From: Niabella aurantiaca DSM 17617
Lineage (GTDB): Bacteria; Bacteroidota; Bacteroidia; Chitinophagales; Chitinophagaceae
NCBI RefSeq assembly: GCF_000374125.1
Contig: NZ_KB893645.1
Coordinates: 62,109-126,108 of the forward strand
DNA length: 64,000 nt
Direction: 5' to 3'
In this document: one piece after another, positions 1-8,136 of the stretch
Numbering within the stretch: position 1 is the first letter of the stretch
How the letters are laid out: each line of letters opens with the position of its first letter
The notes under the pieces: generated by a model
What the model was told of the DNA's origin: nothing
What the model saw: the letters and a program-made list of their open reading frames with translations, nothing else
Databases searched by the model: none
Made by a program: the position numbers and the translations under genes

Positions 1-1752
1 AATACACAGCATCAGGTACAGAAAGTAACCGGAACCGCAACCCGCCAAGGTGAGGGGTTTTATACAAGAGACCTTATTAACCGGTTTTCACAAATTAATT
101 ATACCAATGGAACCGTAACCTATATGGTGCCGAAAGGTAACATTATAGCATACAGCAATAATGCCATCAGATCGCGCAACTACCGTGCGCAGCTCGACTA
201 CAGCAGGCTGTGGTACAAGCATAGCGTAAGCGCTATTGTCGGAAGCGAAGCTCGGGAGGTAGTTGAGAACGGCAACTCAAACACGATTTATGGATATGTG
301 GAGGATCCGCTAACGACGGTGTCCGTTGACTTCAGAAACTCGTATCCCACCTTGCCTAATAACAGTATCGCTTCTATACCGGGAGCACCGTTTGTTAATG
401 CTACTACGACCAACCGGTTTGTAAGCCTGTACGCAAATGCATCTTATACGTTTAACGAAAAGTACATGCTTACAGGCAGCGTGCGTAAAGATGGCGCTAA
501 TATCTATGGCGTTACAACCAATAACAAGTGGAAACCATTATGGTCGGTAGGCCTCGGGTACGAAGTGTCAAAAGAAAAATTCTTTCGCCTGCGGGGAATA
601 CCTTATTTAAAAATAAAAAGTACGATCGGTTACAGTGGCAATGTTGACCTGTACCGGTCGGCTTTGGCGGTGGCACAATTTTCTACCTATTCATTAAATG
701 ACGGCGGGTTACCTTATGCGCGGGTGGCAACTATTAATAACCCTTCCCTTCGGTGGGAAAAGGTACGGCAATGGAATGCAGGGGTAGATTTTTCTTTAAA
801 GCGATCCTGGATCGCCGGTTCCGTTGAGTATTATAAAAAATGGGGAACAGATCTTTACGGTCCCGCAACGTATGATTATACCTCCTGGGGCGGTTCAAAC
901 ATTGTTACAAAAAATGTTGCAAACATGGCAGGTAATGGGGTAGACGTTCAGCTGCGGCTTAAAATACTTAACAGAGAAGTGAAATGGAATGGGGGAGTTC
1001 TGTATAATTACAATACGGCAAAAACTACGGCTTATTTAGAGGAAAACAGACGGTTTATGAGTGCTGTTTATGCCAACGGAACCCGTATTACACCTATCGT
1101 GGGCAAACCACTTTACTCAATTTTAGCGCTTCGCTGGGGCGGCTTAAATGCCCAGGGTGCACCCCAGGGATATTTGAACGGGAAGTTGTCAACCGACTAC
1201 GAAGCTGTCCTGGAAAATGCCGATAAAGAGGGAGACGCCGGGGGCTCGCTGGTATATATTGGACCATCCACTCCGGTACATTTTGGTTCAATCTATAACG
1301 AGTTGTCTTATAAGGGGCTAACCTTGTCGTTTAACCTGGTATATAAGCTGGGCTACTACTTTAAACGAAACTCAATTTCATACACAAGCCTGGTTTCTTT
1401 TGGAGAGGGCCATTCAGATTATGCTGATCGTTGGCAAAAACCCGGCGATGAACTAAAAACGCAAGTGCCAGCGTTCGTTTATCCACTCCCAAAATCGGCG
1501 GGGGAAACGATTTATTTCAACGGCGAAGCATTGGTTGAAAAAGGCGATCATTTGCGCCTTCAGTTCATAAACATGAGCTACCGGGCAAATTGCAAGCGGT
1601 ACGGATTGCTTAACAATAATTTACTGCTATATATAAATGCTTCTAATTTGGGCATTATTTGGAGATCTAACAAACGAGGGTTAGATCCAGACTATCCGGA
1701 CACCTTGGTTCCCGTGACTAATTTTTCCTTTGGACTAAAAGTATCACTTTAA
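1..1752 (+). CDS. SusC/RagA-type TonB-dependent outer-membrane receptor, C-terminal part
   Basis: The frame is open from the first base, so the gene begins upstream of the window; only about 583 C-terminal residues are present, whereas whole SusC proteins have about 1000. What is seen is a run of alternating polar and aromatic beta-strand sequence typical of the barrel of SusC-like receptors, with blocks such as NYRAQLDYSR and WSVGLGYEVSKEKFF and a final strand ending FSFGLKVSL. SusC proteins import oligomers across the outer membrane, powered by TonB, with a SusD lid. The SusD-like gene follows 17 bases later, so the two form the usual pair. The substrate cannot be read from the sequence; no polysaccharide-degrading gene lies beside it. 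Confidence 0.93.
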   Translation, partial: NTQHQVQKVTGTATRQGEGFYTRDLINRFSQINYTNGTVTYMVPKGNIIAYSNNAIRSRNYRAQLDYSRLWYKHSVSAIVGSEAREVVENGNSNTIYGYVEDPLTTVSVDFRNSYPTLPNNSIASIPGAPFVNATTTNRFVSLYANASYTFNEKYMLTGSVRKDGANIYGVTTNNKWKPLWSVGLGYEVSKEKFFRLRGIPYLKIKSTIGYSGNVDLYRSALAVAQFSTYSLNDGGLPYARVATINNPSLRWEKVRQWNAGVDFSLKRSWIAGSVEYYKKWGTDLYGPATYDYTSWGGSNIVTKNVANMAGNGVDVQLRLKILNREVKWNGGVLYNYNTAKTTAYLEENRRFMSAVYANGTRITPIVGKPLYSILALRWGGLNAQGAPQGYLNGKLSTDYEAVLENADKEGDAGGSLVYIGPSTPVHFGSIYNELSYKGLTLSFNLVYKLGYYFKRNSISYTSLVSFGEGHSDYADRWQKPGDELKTQVPAFVYPLPKSAGETIYFNGEALVEKGDHLRLQFINMSYRANCKRYGLLNNNLLLYINASNLGIIWRSNKRGLDPDYPDTLVPVTNFSFGLKVSL

Positions 1753-1769
1753 TCATAAAAAATAAACAA

Positions 1770-3107
1770 ATGAAAAATAGACTACTTTTCATTGTTATGG
1801 TTTTGCTCACCTTAACCTGCTGCAAAAAGTTCCTGGATAAAAAGACTAATAATTCAATTGCCGTTCCGGAGAAACTGGAAGACCTGCAGGCGCTTCTAGA
1901 CGATCAGGAGGTTATGAACAAGGGTGTTAGCCCTTCTTTGTCTGAATGTTTTGGCGATGACTATTTTCATACAGAAACGAGTTTTAATAACCTGGCCCCT
2001 GAGTATAAACTGATATACACCTGGCAAAAATTTCCGAGTAAATTTCCAAATGACTGGTCTGTATGCTATAAAATCGTTTATAATGCAAACCTGTGCCTGG
2101 ATCTGTTGGGAAAAATAGAGAGAACACAAGAAAAAGCCGCTGCATGGGATAATATAAGAGGGCAGGCTTTGTTTGCGCGCGCTTATGCCTTTTTAAATTT
2201 ACTATGGGCCTATTGCAAAGGCTATGATATTAGTACCGCTCAAAAAGATAATGGCATAGTGTTACGAACCAGTTCTGATTTCAATACGATATTTAACAGG
2301 TCCAGTCTTGCAGATTCCTATAACAAGATTATTGCAGACACAAAAGAGGCATTAAAGTACCTTCCCGATCTTGCCCTTTTGCCAACCCGGGGTTCAAGAG
2401 CAGCGGCAAACGGCCTTTTGGGAAGGGCATATTTATCAATGCGGCTATATGACAGTTCCTTTAAATATTCAAATGCCGGCCTGCATATTTACGATTCCTT
2501 GATGGATTATAACAAACCGGAAGATGGTATCAATATTAACGCTAATAGCACCTTCGGGGCAAATCGTTTCACCAGGGAAGTTGTGTTTTATACAGAGATT
2601 AACTTGTTAAGAAACATCCATACAAAAGGGCTTGTTGATACAGCCCTGTATTCGTCTTACAACGTAAGTGATCTCCGCAGAACCGCCTTTTTTTTGCCAT
2701 ATCAGCAATTTCATCGCTTTAAAGGCGGCTACGCTCGGAATTTTCGGCTTTTTTCAGGCATTGCAACGGATGAGCTTTTTTTAATTCGGGCGGAATCTGC
2801 CGCAAGGATCGGGAAGATAGAGGACGCAATGGCGGATCTAAACCATCTTTTACAAAAACGGTGGAATAATAAAGTCGCATTTGCTCCCCTTATTGCGACT
2901 ACAAGGGAGGATGCGCTGGCTCTCGTACTTGAGCACAGAAGAAAGGAGTTGCTGTTTAGAGGACTTCGATGGAGCGATATAAAAAGACTGAATAAAGAAG
3001 GGAAAAATATCGTGCTAAAAAGGGTAGTTGGAGTGAATACGTATATTCTGGAACCTGATAGTGACGGGTACCAGGTTGCACTTCCGGATGACTTGGATAT
3101 AAAATAA
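1770..3107 (+). CDS. SusD/RagB-family surface lipoprotein
   Basis: A 445-residue protein with a short signal peptide and Cys17/Cys18 as candidate lipidation sites, followed by KKFLDKK, the usual SusD start. The C-terminal block near residues 390-411 (RRKELLFRGLRWSDIKR) is the SusD family hallmark. SusD proteins sit on the cell surface, bind the nutrient and close over the SusC barrel. The gene lies 17 bases after the SusC-like gene and surely shares its transcript. At 445 residues it is somewhat shorter than many SusD proteins. A strong hairpin begins directly after its stop codon. The ligand is unknown. Confidence 0.93.
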   Translation: MKNRLLFIVMVLLTLTCCKKFLDKKTNNSIAVPEKLEDLQALLDDQEVMNKGVSPSLSECFGDDYFHTETSFNNLAPEYKLIYTWQKFPSKFPNDWSVCYKIVYNANLCLDLLGKIERTQEKAAAWDNIRGQALFARAYAFLNLLWAYCKGYDISTAQKDNGIVLRTSSDFNTIFNRSSLADSYNKIIADTKEALKYLPDLALLPTRGSRAAANGLLGRAYLSMRLYDSSFKYSNAGLHIYDSLMDYNKPEDGININANSTFGANRFTREVVFYTEINLLRNIHTKGLVDTALYSSYNVSDLRRTAFFLPYQQFHRFKGGYARNFRLFSGIATDELFLIRAESAARIGKIEDAMADLNHLLQKRWNNKVAFAPLIATTREDALALVLEHRRKELLFRGLRWSDIKRLNKEGKNIVLKRVVGVNTYILEPDSDGYQVALPDDLDIK

Positions 3108-3145
3108 AGTGACTATGGTGGCTGATGAGGCGCACCACAGTCACT
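3108..3145. terminator. Hairpin between convergent genes
   Basis: Arms 3108-3120 and 3133-3145 pair over 13 positions with a single A/C mismatch and a 12-base loop. The hairpin starts at the base after the SusD stop codon and ends 9 bases before the end of the opposing small gene, so it can end transcription from both sides. There is no clear T-run on either side. Confidence 0.6.
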
Positions 3146-3154
3146 AATATAAAG

Positions 3155-3535
3155 TTAGGGGAGCTCAATATTGATGGGATTTGTATAGCCGGTACCGTTA
3201 ACTACAGTTGCCTGGGTTGAACTTCCACCGGTTGATATTGACACTTTAGTGTTGTCAAGTACAAGGCCAGCTCCACCGACTGTATTCGATTTAAGGACAA
3301 CGATCGAACATGCTGCATCCTCACTCATGCCAGACGTACATTGATCCGGTGCAGGCGCCCATTTACTTTCATCTGATACAAAGGATTGGTCATAGGGATG
3401 GGCTCCTGATTGTGGCTGATACTGAAAAACAACTGTATCATCGACAGCATTTCGAAATGAAAAAATGAAAATGGTAGCAAATGTCATCGCAACTGCCGAA
3501 ACCAGCTTTACTATACGAATGCGTTTTGTATTCAT
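3155..3535 (-). CDS. Small exported protein, DUF6520-like
   Basis: A 126-residue protein with a basic start (MNTKRIRIVK) and one hydrophobic segment to about residue 27, then a polar, Ser/Thr/Gly-rich body with two cysteines about 10 residues apart (DQCTSGMSEDAACSIVV). Length, signal segment and the C...C pattern recall the DUF6520 group of small Bacteroidota exported proteins, which often lie beside SusC/SusD genes; that link is from memory and not certain. It converges on the SusD gene, so it has its own promoter, probably in the 316-base spacer holding an inverted repeat (3764-3810). Function unknown. Confidence 0.6.
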   Translation of the reverse strand: MNTKRIRIVKLVSAVAMTFATIFIFSFRNAVDDTVVFQYQPQSGAHPYDQSFVSDESKWAPAPDQCTSGMSEDAACSIVVLKSNTVGGAGLVLDNTKVSISTGGSSTQATVVNGTGYTNPINIELP

Positions 3536-3763
3536 GTGCAGGTCTTTTTTTAAATCAAAAAAAGATTACCGTAAAAAAATTTAAATTTGAATATATATTT
3601 AAATTAGTTAGCCTTTTGGCTGGCTGGCCTGCAACGCCTGCAATCGCTGATAGTGGGCGTTGCATTTACGATTTTTACTTTAATCCATAGGCATTGATGT
3701 TAAAAGAGGAATTCTTTATCTTCTTGTTTTAAAGATACAGTGTGCGCCGGCTAAAAGTCAAGG

Positions 3764-3810
3764 GGTAAAACCCTACATTTTTTTCGCGATTAAAAATATA
3801 GGGTTTTACC
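3764..3810. promoter_or_regulatory. 12-bp perfect inverted repeat in the 3536-3851 spacer
   Basis: GGTAAAACCCTA at 3764-3775 is repeated in inverted form at 3799-3810 with a 23-base AT-rich spacer. It lies upstream of the small exported protein gene and just past the 3' end of the response-regulator gene. TACCTAT at 3807-3813 fits the NarL heptamer TACYYMT. The element could be an operator or a terminator hairpin for the two-component operon; no T-run follows on the minus strand. The remainder of the 316-base spacer shows only AT-rich sequence. Confidence 0.4.
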
Positions 3811-3851
3811 TATGCGTAAAAAGAATGCTGTTTGTTGGAGGTGTTTATTTT

Positions 3852-4523
3852 TCAGGAGTGATAGAGCCCGTTCTCAACGGCGTAGGCTACCAGGCCGGCT
3901 ACATTTTTTACCCCGGTTTTGGAAAAAAGCAGGGCACGGTACTTTTCAACGGTTTTAATACTCATGTATAGCTTATCCGAAATTTCCCGGTTAGTGAGTT
4001 GTTTGCAAATCAGTCGCAGTATTGCCAGCTCATTGAAGTTGAACAACTGCTGGTCTCCATCGGGAGGCTGCCCCTGCTCAAAAGTTTTTAAAAGGAGGTT
4101 AGTGAGTGCCATGCTGGAACTGGCACAGTAATAGTTTTTCCCTTCCAACAAGGCTTCAATACCCGGTTGCAAGGATAAGCTGGTGGCTGTTTTGATTACA
4201 TATCCACTGGCTCCCGCCTGCATCATTTTAAGGATCAGCGCTTCATCATCAAAGACGGTGTAAGCCAGTATTTTAATTTGAGGATACAGGATGCGCACCT
4301 GCCGTGTAGCCTCAATGCCATCCATTACCGGCATCTGAAGATCCATGATCACTACATCGGGCGTTAGTTGCTGCAGCAACTCCAGCAGCCGCGCTCCGTT
4401 GTAAACAGTGCCGATAACGGTTGCTTCATTCCAGTCATTGAGCACCGTTGTTATTGCCTTGTGGTAGTCTTCCTGGTCATCGGCGATTATGATTTTTATT
4501 TTAGAACCGGGCTTCATAATCAT
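3852..4523 (-). CDS. NarL/FixJ-type response regulator
   Basis: A 223-residue protein with an N-terminal receiver domain (acidic pair D15/D16, phospho-acceptor D61 in VVIMDLQMP, a conserved lysine in GYVIKTA) and a C-terminal LuxR-type helix-turn-helix at about residues 160-215 (LTNREISDKLYMSIKTVEKY). It would bind DNA once phosphorylated. The gene lies 3 bases after the histidine-kinase gene, so the two are cotranscribed and the kinase is its evident partner. Met3 is an equally good start. Targets are unknown; candidate operator palindromes lie on both sides of the operon. Confidence 0.93.
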   Translation of the reverse strand: MIMKPGSKIKIIIADDQEDYHKAITTVLNDWNEATVIGTVYNGARLLELLQQLTPDVVIMDLQMPVMDGIEATRQVRILYPQIKILAYTVFDDEALILKMMQAGASGYVIKTATSLSLQPGIEALLEGKNYYCASSSMALTNLLLKTFEQGQPPDGDQQLFNFNELAILRLICKQLTNREISDKLYMSIKTVEKYRALLFSKTGVKNVAGLVAYAVENGLYHS

Positions 4524-4526
4524 CTG

Positions 4527-5279
4527 TTAAGGGATGAGCGGTATAGAAATAAGGCAGGACAGTCCTTTACGCGATTTTATCTTCAATCTTCCCCCCAGTT
4601 TGGTTACACGGTAATGTAGGTTCTTAAGTCCGTGCCCGTCGTTGCTTATTTTTTCCGGTAACCCACATCCGTCATCTGAATAGTAGAGGTAAAGCATCTT
4701 TTTTTGTTGTTTAATGCGCAAGGCAACCACATCGGCATTGGCATGTGCCAGGGTATTGTGCAGTAACTCCTGTACCATCTGGTAAATATTGCTGATGATA
4801 ACAGGAGAAAGTGCATGGTGTACCTCGTAGCTAAACCCTATTACCGGTGAAACCTCCATAATAGCACACTGGGCAACAAGTTGCTGAAGGCTTTGCTGCA
4901 GGCCCTGGTCGAGTATTTTTTCGTCATCCATGTTTTGAACCACCTGTTTTATATGGGCAATGGATTCTCTTATTTGCCCGGCCATCTCCTCTGTAATTGT
5001 TTGGTGGCCGGGAACCTTTTTGCCAATTTCTTCCAGCTGTATCAATACGACAGCCAATTTTGAACATACAAAATCGTGCATGCCTGCGGCCATGCGTCGC
5101 TGGTCTTCGATAAGCGCTGTTAATTCTTCCTGGTGCAGTTGCCGCACCTTCTCAAACAGGGAGTGTTGATGGCGATATGCCAACAAGGCAAAGGCGGCTA
5201 ATATCAAACAGCAGACTACACAGCAGATGATGACCGGAAGATATAGCGGAACCGCGGTGGTATGTAAAAAATGGACCAT
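4527..5279 (-). CDS. Membrane-anchored sensor histidine kinase, HisKA_3 type
   Basis: A 250-residue protein with a single N-terminal membrane helix (about residues 11-35) and then a short dimerisation helix pair in which H68 (GMHDF) is the likely phosphorylated histidine, as in the DLHD motif of NarX/DesK-type kinases. The ATPase domain shows an N-box-like ELLHNTLAHA, DDGCGLP and GHGLKNL. There is almost no extracytoplasmic sensor of its own. It overlaps the preceding 7-TM gene by 64 bases; the start is kept because the membrane helix lies in the overlap. The upstream 7-TM protein is the natural candidate for signal input. Confidence 0.9.
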   Translation of the reverse strand: MVHFLHTTAVPLYLPVIICCVVCCLILAAFALLAYRHQHSLFEKVRQLHQEELTALIEDQRRMAAGMHDFVCSKLAVVLIQLEEIGKKVPGHQTITEEMAGQIRESIAHIKQVVQNMDDEKILDQGLQQSLQQLVAQCAIMEVSPVIGFSYEVHHALSPVIISNIYQMVQELLHNTLAHANADVVALRIKQQKKMLYLYYSDDGCGLPEKISNDGHGLKNLHYRVTKLGGRLKIKSRKGLSCLISIPLIP

Positions 5280-5890
5280 ATAAACAGCAGGTTAGATAAA
5301 AAGTTTACGGCAGCAAAAATCACTACCATTGCGCGCATGGGTGCGGCCATGGTGCCCGGCAGCAGCAGCCAGCAGGTTTCTGTGATAACCGTACAGGTAT
5401 TGCAAAAAATAAGCCCAAGGCCGATGATGAATAAGGCATTGCTACGCAATGGAAGCAGTAAGGGGTAAAGCTGCCTTACTACAATAGCCATAGATAAAAA
5501 GATAAGTGTAGCGGCAAACAGGATAATACACCCTGAAAAAGGTTGCCACAGGGTGCCTCTGTACATCCATTCAGCTGCCCAAAATGCAACAGCGGCAAAA
5601 GTTGTTAACAATAACTTCCGGCGATACGGCCTTTGAGACTGCCAATTGTTGAATTGCCAAAGGAACAGTAATACTTCTGCCAGGCTGTATATATTGAGGA
5701 TGGCGATATTGCTGCCGTGGTGCTTTACCATTGCCAGGCTGCCCAGCTCCGAAATAAAACCCAGTGTGAGCAGCAGCAGAAAGGGCAGGTAGGAACGGTC
5801 CATCTTATAAAACCGCAGCCAGCCTATGCAAACGCCAATTCCTATAGAAAGGCCTGAAAAAACGCTTAGTTTAAAAAGCATGCGAATCAT
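5216..5890 (-). CDS. Seven-helix integral membrane protein upstream of the kinase
   Basis: A 224-residue protein made almost wholly of about seven hydrophobic helices with short loops and a basic C-terminal end (PPRFRYIFRSS). It is not a recognised enzyme or transporter; the architecture resembles the 7-TM sensor modules that precede HisKA_3 kinases in Bacteroidota. It is the first gene of a three-gene operon, and its 3' end overlaps the kinase gene by 64 bases in another frame, which suggests coupled translation. A role as the sensing partner of the kinase is inference from context. Confidence 0.75.
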   Translation of the reverse strand: MIRMLFKLSVFSGLSIGIGVCIGWLRFYKMDRSYLPFLLLLTLGFISELGSLAMVKHHGSNIAILNIYSLAEVLLFLWQFNNWQSQRPYRRKLLLTTFAAVAFWAAEWMYRGTLWQPFSGCIILFAATLIFLSMAIVVRQLYPLLLPLRSNALFIIGLGLIFCNTCTVITETCWLLLPGTMAAPMRAMVVIFAAVNFLSNLLFIWSIFYIPPRFRYIFRSSSAV

Positions 5891-5979
5891 TTGAATGTGT
5901 GCTCATGATCCAATCTTCGGAAGGGAGCAGGTACGAAAGAAGCAACCTTTTGTATGCCGGTTATCATGGAAAGCAGATC

Positions 5980-6351
5980 CTACGGGTTCATGAACGGGTT
6001 GTCCGCATCATCCGGGCAAAGCGGCGGGCAGCGAATGGCCCGTTCGATAATAACGCCGTCATCTTCGCTCCCGTTCAGGTATGCAGTTGCAGGGGGCAGC
6101 AGATTCTTACCGGCGGCGTCCACGGCTACAAGGATGGCATGCACTTTTAGCCCTTCATCCATACCATAATAAATACGCATTTGACTGCAGCCGGTTACCT
6201 GCAGCAGGCTTTCAATAGCCTGGCGGGGCAGGGTTTCACTAATGGCGAGGATATCCTGGTTTTGATGTGTGGGAGCCAGGATGGTTTCCCGGTTGGTGGC
6301 ATAGCGGTTGATCATGGCAGTAGCTTCCGCAAGTGTGATTTCGTGTGTCAT
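5980..6351 (-). CDS. Conserved-looking hypothetical protein, 123 residues
   Basis: A soluble protein with no signal peptide, starting MTHEITLAEATAMINRY and containing a mixed alpha/beta body with the segment MRIYYGMDEGLKVHAILVAVD and an Asp/Pro/Cys-rich end (RCPPLCPDDADNPF). Codon use is like the neighbours and no long rival frame exists on the other strand. I recognise a recurring Bacteroidota orphan type but no named domain. It ends 89 bases upstream of the 7-TM gene on the same strand and could be read into that operon. The two cysteines near the end could bind a metal, but only two ligands are visible. Confidence 0.6.
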   Translation of the reverse strand: MTHEITLAEATAMINRYATNRETILAPTHQNQDILAISETLPRQAIESLLQVTGCSQMRIYYGMDEGLKVHAILVAVDAAGKNLLPPATAYLNGSEDDGVIIERAIRCPPLCPDDADNPFMNP

Positions 6352-6773
6352 AGCATTACTTTTTGGTTACAGCTAAGTAACAGCTTTCTTTTGGAACCAG
6401 GCGTAGGGAATTCCCTATATTTTGGACTGATTGTTCTTTTATATCACAAATTAAATAATTTTAGAATATAATTGTCATCCATTTTTTATAATCTAAACCG
6501 GTTGCCATGCACCGATACTCCTTTATACTGCGCAGCATCGCCTGCTATTGTTACCTGAATAAAGAGCCTCCGGCAGCATTGCAATAGATCTAAACTAAAT
6601 CCAAGAACCATTTGAGATCCGTTCGCCGGCGTATAAGGTCACTGCAATTTTATGCAAAAGCGGGGAGGGTACCCTATGCGATATACTGTGACCATTTTTT
6701 CGTGACAATTTAAATATAACACACTAAAAAGAGTGCACCGCAGGCTTCCTTCTTAACCCCAAAAATAATCATT
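6352..6773. other. 422-base divergent spacer with two palindromes
   Basis: No credible gene is seen. The spacer holds the palindromes at 6404-6417 and 6666-6675 (AGGGTACCCT, followed by ATGCG) and AT-rich sequence ahead of the XRE gene. TATGCG directly follows the ACC of both the 6666 site and the 3799-3810 arm. It must carry the promoters of the two divergent genes, but no perfect TAnnTTTG box could be fixed. Confidence 0.5.
6404..6417. promoter_or_regulatory. 14-bp perfect palindrome, candidate operator
   Basis: TAGGGAATTCCCTA lies 53 bases upstream of the small orphan gene that reads leftward. Its half-site TAGGG also forms the inner end of the inverted repeat at 3764-3810. It is a plausible regulator-binding site; no factor can be named. 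Confidence 0.35.
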
Positions 6774-7319
6774 ATGAAAGAGATCCGTAAAAACCTGAAC
6801 CTAAGCCAGCAGGAGCTGGCCCTGCTGCTGAACGTATCGCGCAGCACGATTGCAATGTATGAAAAAGGGCTGCGCCCCCTGCCCCCAGAAGCATCTCTAA
6901 AATGGATGAAAATGCAACAGCAATGGCAGGAAAACCAGCGTAAACCCAACCTGCTGCGGCCCGGCCAGAATAGCTATTTAACCGTGCAGCAGGAGCAATG
7001 TCTTGCCTTCTTGAATGCGCAGGCACAAAGGGCTGCAATCCGTTCTGTCAGTGTTACACAGCAACTTGCTGCTTTAGAAGACCAGCACCGGATATTGCTG
7101 CAAAAACTACATTTTTTGAAAGAACTGTTGGAAGAAACTCCACGTGGCAGCCGCCAGGCAGAACTAATAGGAAACAGGATGCAACACACGTTGATTGGCC
7201 TGGCTTATTGTGGCCCGGAGCGCCGCCAGTTGCTGAGTTATAAACTGCAGGTACTTACTGCCCAGCAGAAAGCTGCACTGGCAAGTAAGGTGATTGTACA
7301 GCAGCTGCGCTATAGTTAA
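6774..7319 (+). CDS. XRE-family transcriptional regulator with coiled C-terminus
   Basis: A 181-residue protein that opens directly with a Cro/C1-type helix-turn-helix: MKEIRKNLNLSQQELALLLN, then VSRSTIAMYEKGLRPLP (about residues 1-40). The remaining 140 residues are Gln- and Leu-rich and probably helical, suggesting a dimerisation or partner-binding region. No toxin or peptidase partner lies beside it, so it is unlikely to be a toxin-antitoxin antitoxin. The flanking spacers exceed 350 bases, so it is transcribed alone. Target genes are unknown. Confidence 0.8.
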   Translation: MKEIRKNLNLSQQELALLLNVSRSTIAMYEKGLRPLPPEASLKWMKMQQQWQENQRKPNLLRPGQNSYLTVQQEQCLAFLNAQAQRAAIRSVSVTQQLAALEDQHRILLQKLHFLKELLEETPRGSRQAELIGNRMQHTLIGLAYCGPERRQLLSYKLQVLTAQQKAALASKVIVQQLRYS

Positions 7320-7674
7320 GCTTTTGAAAAGCAGGGCACCCGGTTTCGGAACGGGGCGTACGGTTCGCAAAACAGCGTTCTGAGATTGGCAGCCGGCCGT
7401 CGCTGTGTCTCCTGCGTCACCTGTGGAATAGATATAGTATGTGCCCATTCTATTCCTGAAACTTTAAACGGTTGCCGGGAGGCGGTCTTCATTTGTATGG
7501 CGAACTGCATTCTTTGTATAAAAAAGGATCCGCTGTGTATTGTGCCCGAATCATAAAGAGTGCTCTTAGCGCGTACCCGCTAACTACACCAACCTTACCC
7601 CCGCCGGAGCGGGCGGGCGATACCGGTTCGCGACCATGGCTGGCATTGCATGCTGACCGCCCTGCCACATTGCG
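7320..7674. other. 355-base spacer between convergent genes
   Basis: No gene is supported. A GC-rich stretch near 7600-7620 (CCCGC/GCGGG arms) can fold into a hairpin and may end transcription. The minus strand near 7545-7600 resembles the 5' half of a tRNA, but no matching 3' half follows. Confidence 0.5.
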
Positions 7675-8136
7675 TTAGCGGCTTTTCACCATCTCAATAT
7701 GCGGTATCCCGTCTTCATCATACACCGCGCTTACCGCTTCAAATCCCAGGGATTCATAAAATTTTTTCAGGTATAACTGTGCGCTGATGCGGAGGGCATT
7801 TTTTCCAAAAAGGCGGTAGCTTTCTTCAATACTGCGCATCATCAGCTGCCGGCCCAGCCCAAAGGCACGGTGCGATGGGGCAACCGCCACGCGGCCAATC
7901 GAAGGGTCTTTGTATGAAATACCGGGTGCCAGCAGACGGGTATAGGCCACCAGCCGGCCATTGTCCGTACCGGTTAGATGGAAGGCGCTGAGGTCCTTAC
8001 CGTCCACATCCTGGTAAATACTGCTTTGCTCTACCACAAAAACAGCGGCCCGCAATTGCAGGATCGCATACAGTTCCGTAAGGGTCAGTTGTTCAAAGGG
8101 TTTACAGGCCCATGCAATAGCTGGTAGTTGCGGCAT
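7675..8136 (-). CDS. elaA: ElaA-type GNAT acetyltransferase
   Basis: A 153-residue GNAT-fold protein. The start (LTLTELYAILQLRAAVFVVEQ), the YQDVDGKD block and the acetyl-CoA loop VAPSHRAFGLGRQLM are typical of ElaA; the end FYESLGF is the usual GNAT strand. ElaA proteins are acyl-CoA-dependent N-acetyltransferases of uncertain substrate. The ATG overlaps the stop codon of rarA (TAATG), so the two are translationally coupled. No functional link between ElaA and RarA is established; cotranscription may be incidental. Confidence 0.88.
   Translation of the reverse strand: MPQLPAIAWACKPFEQLTLTELYAILQLRAAVFVVEQSSIYQDVDGKDLSAFHLTGTDNGRLVAYTRLLAPGISYKDPSIGRVAVAPSHRAFGLGRQLMMRSIEESYRLFGKNALRISAQLYLKKFYESLGFEAVSAVYDEDGIPHIEMVKSR

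Noticed and set aside
7545-7600. tRNA-like stretch on the minus strand (GGTTGGTGTAGTTAGCGGGT, then AGAGCACTC)
   Set aside because: It looks like the 5' half of a tRNA, but no ACCAACC acceptor half, T-loop or sound anticodon stem follows, so at best it is a remnant.
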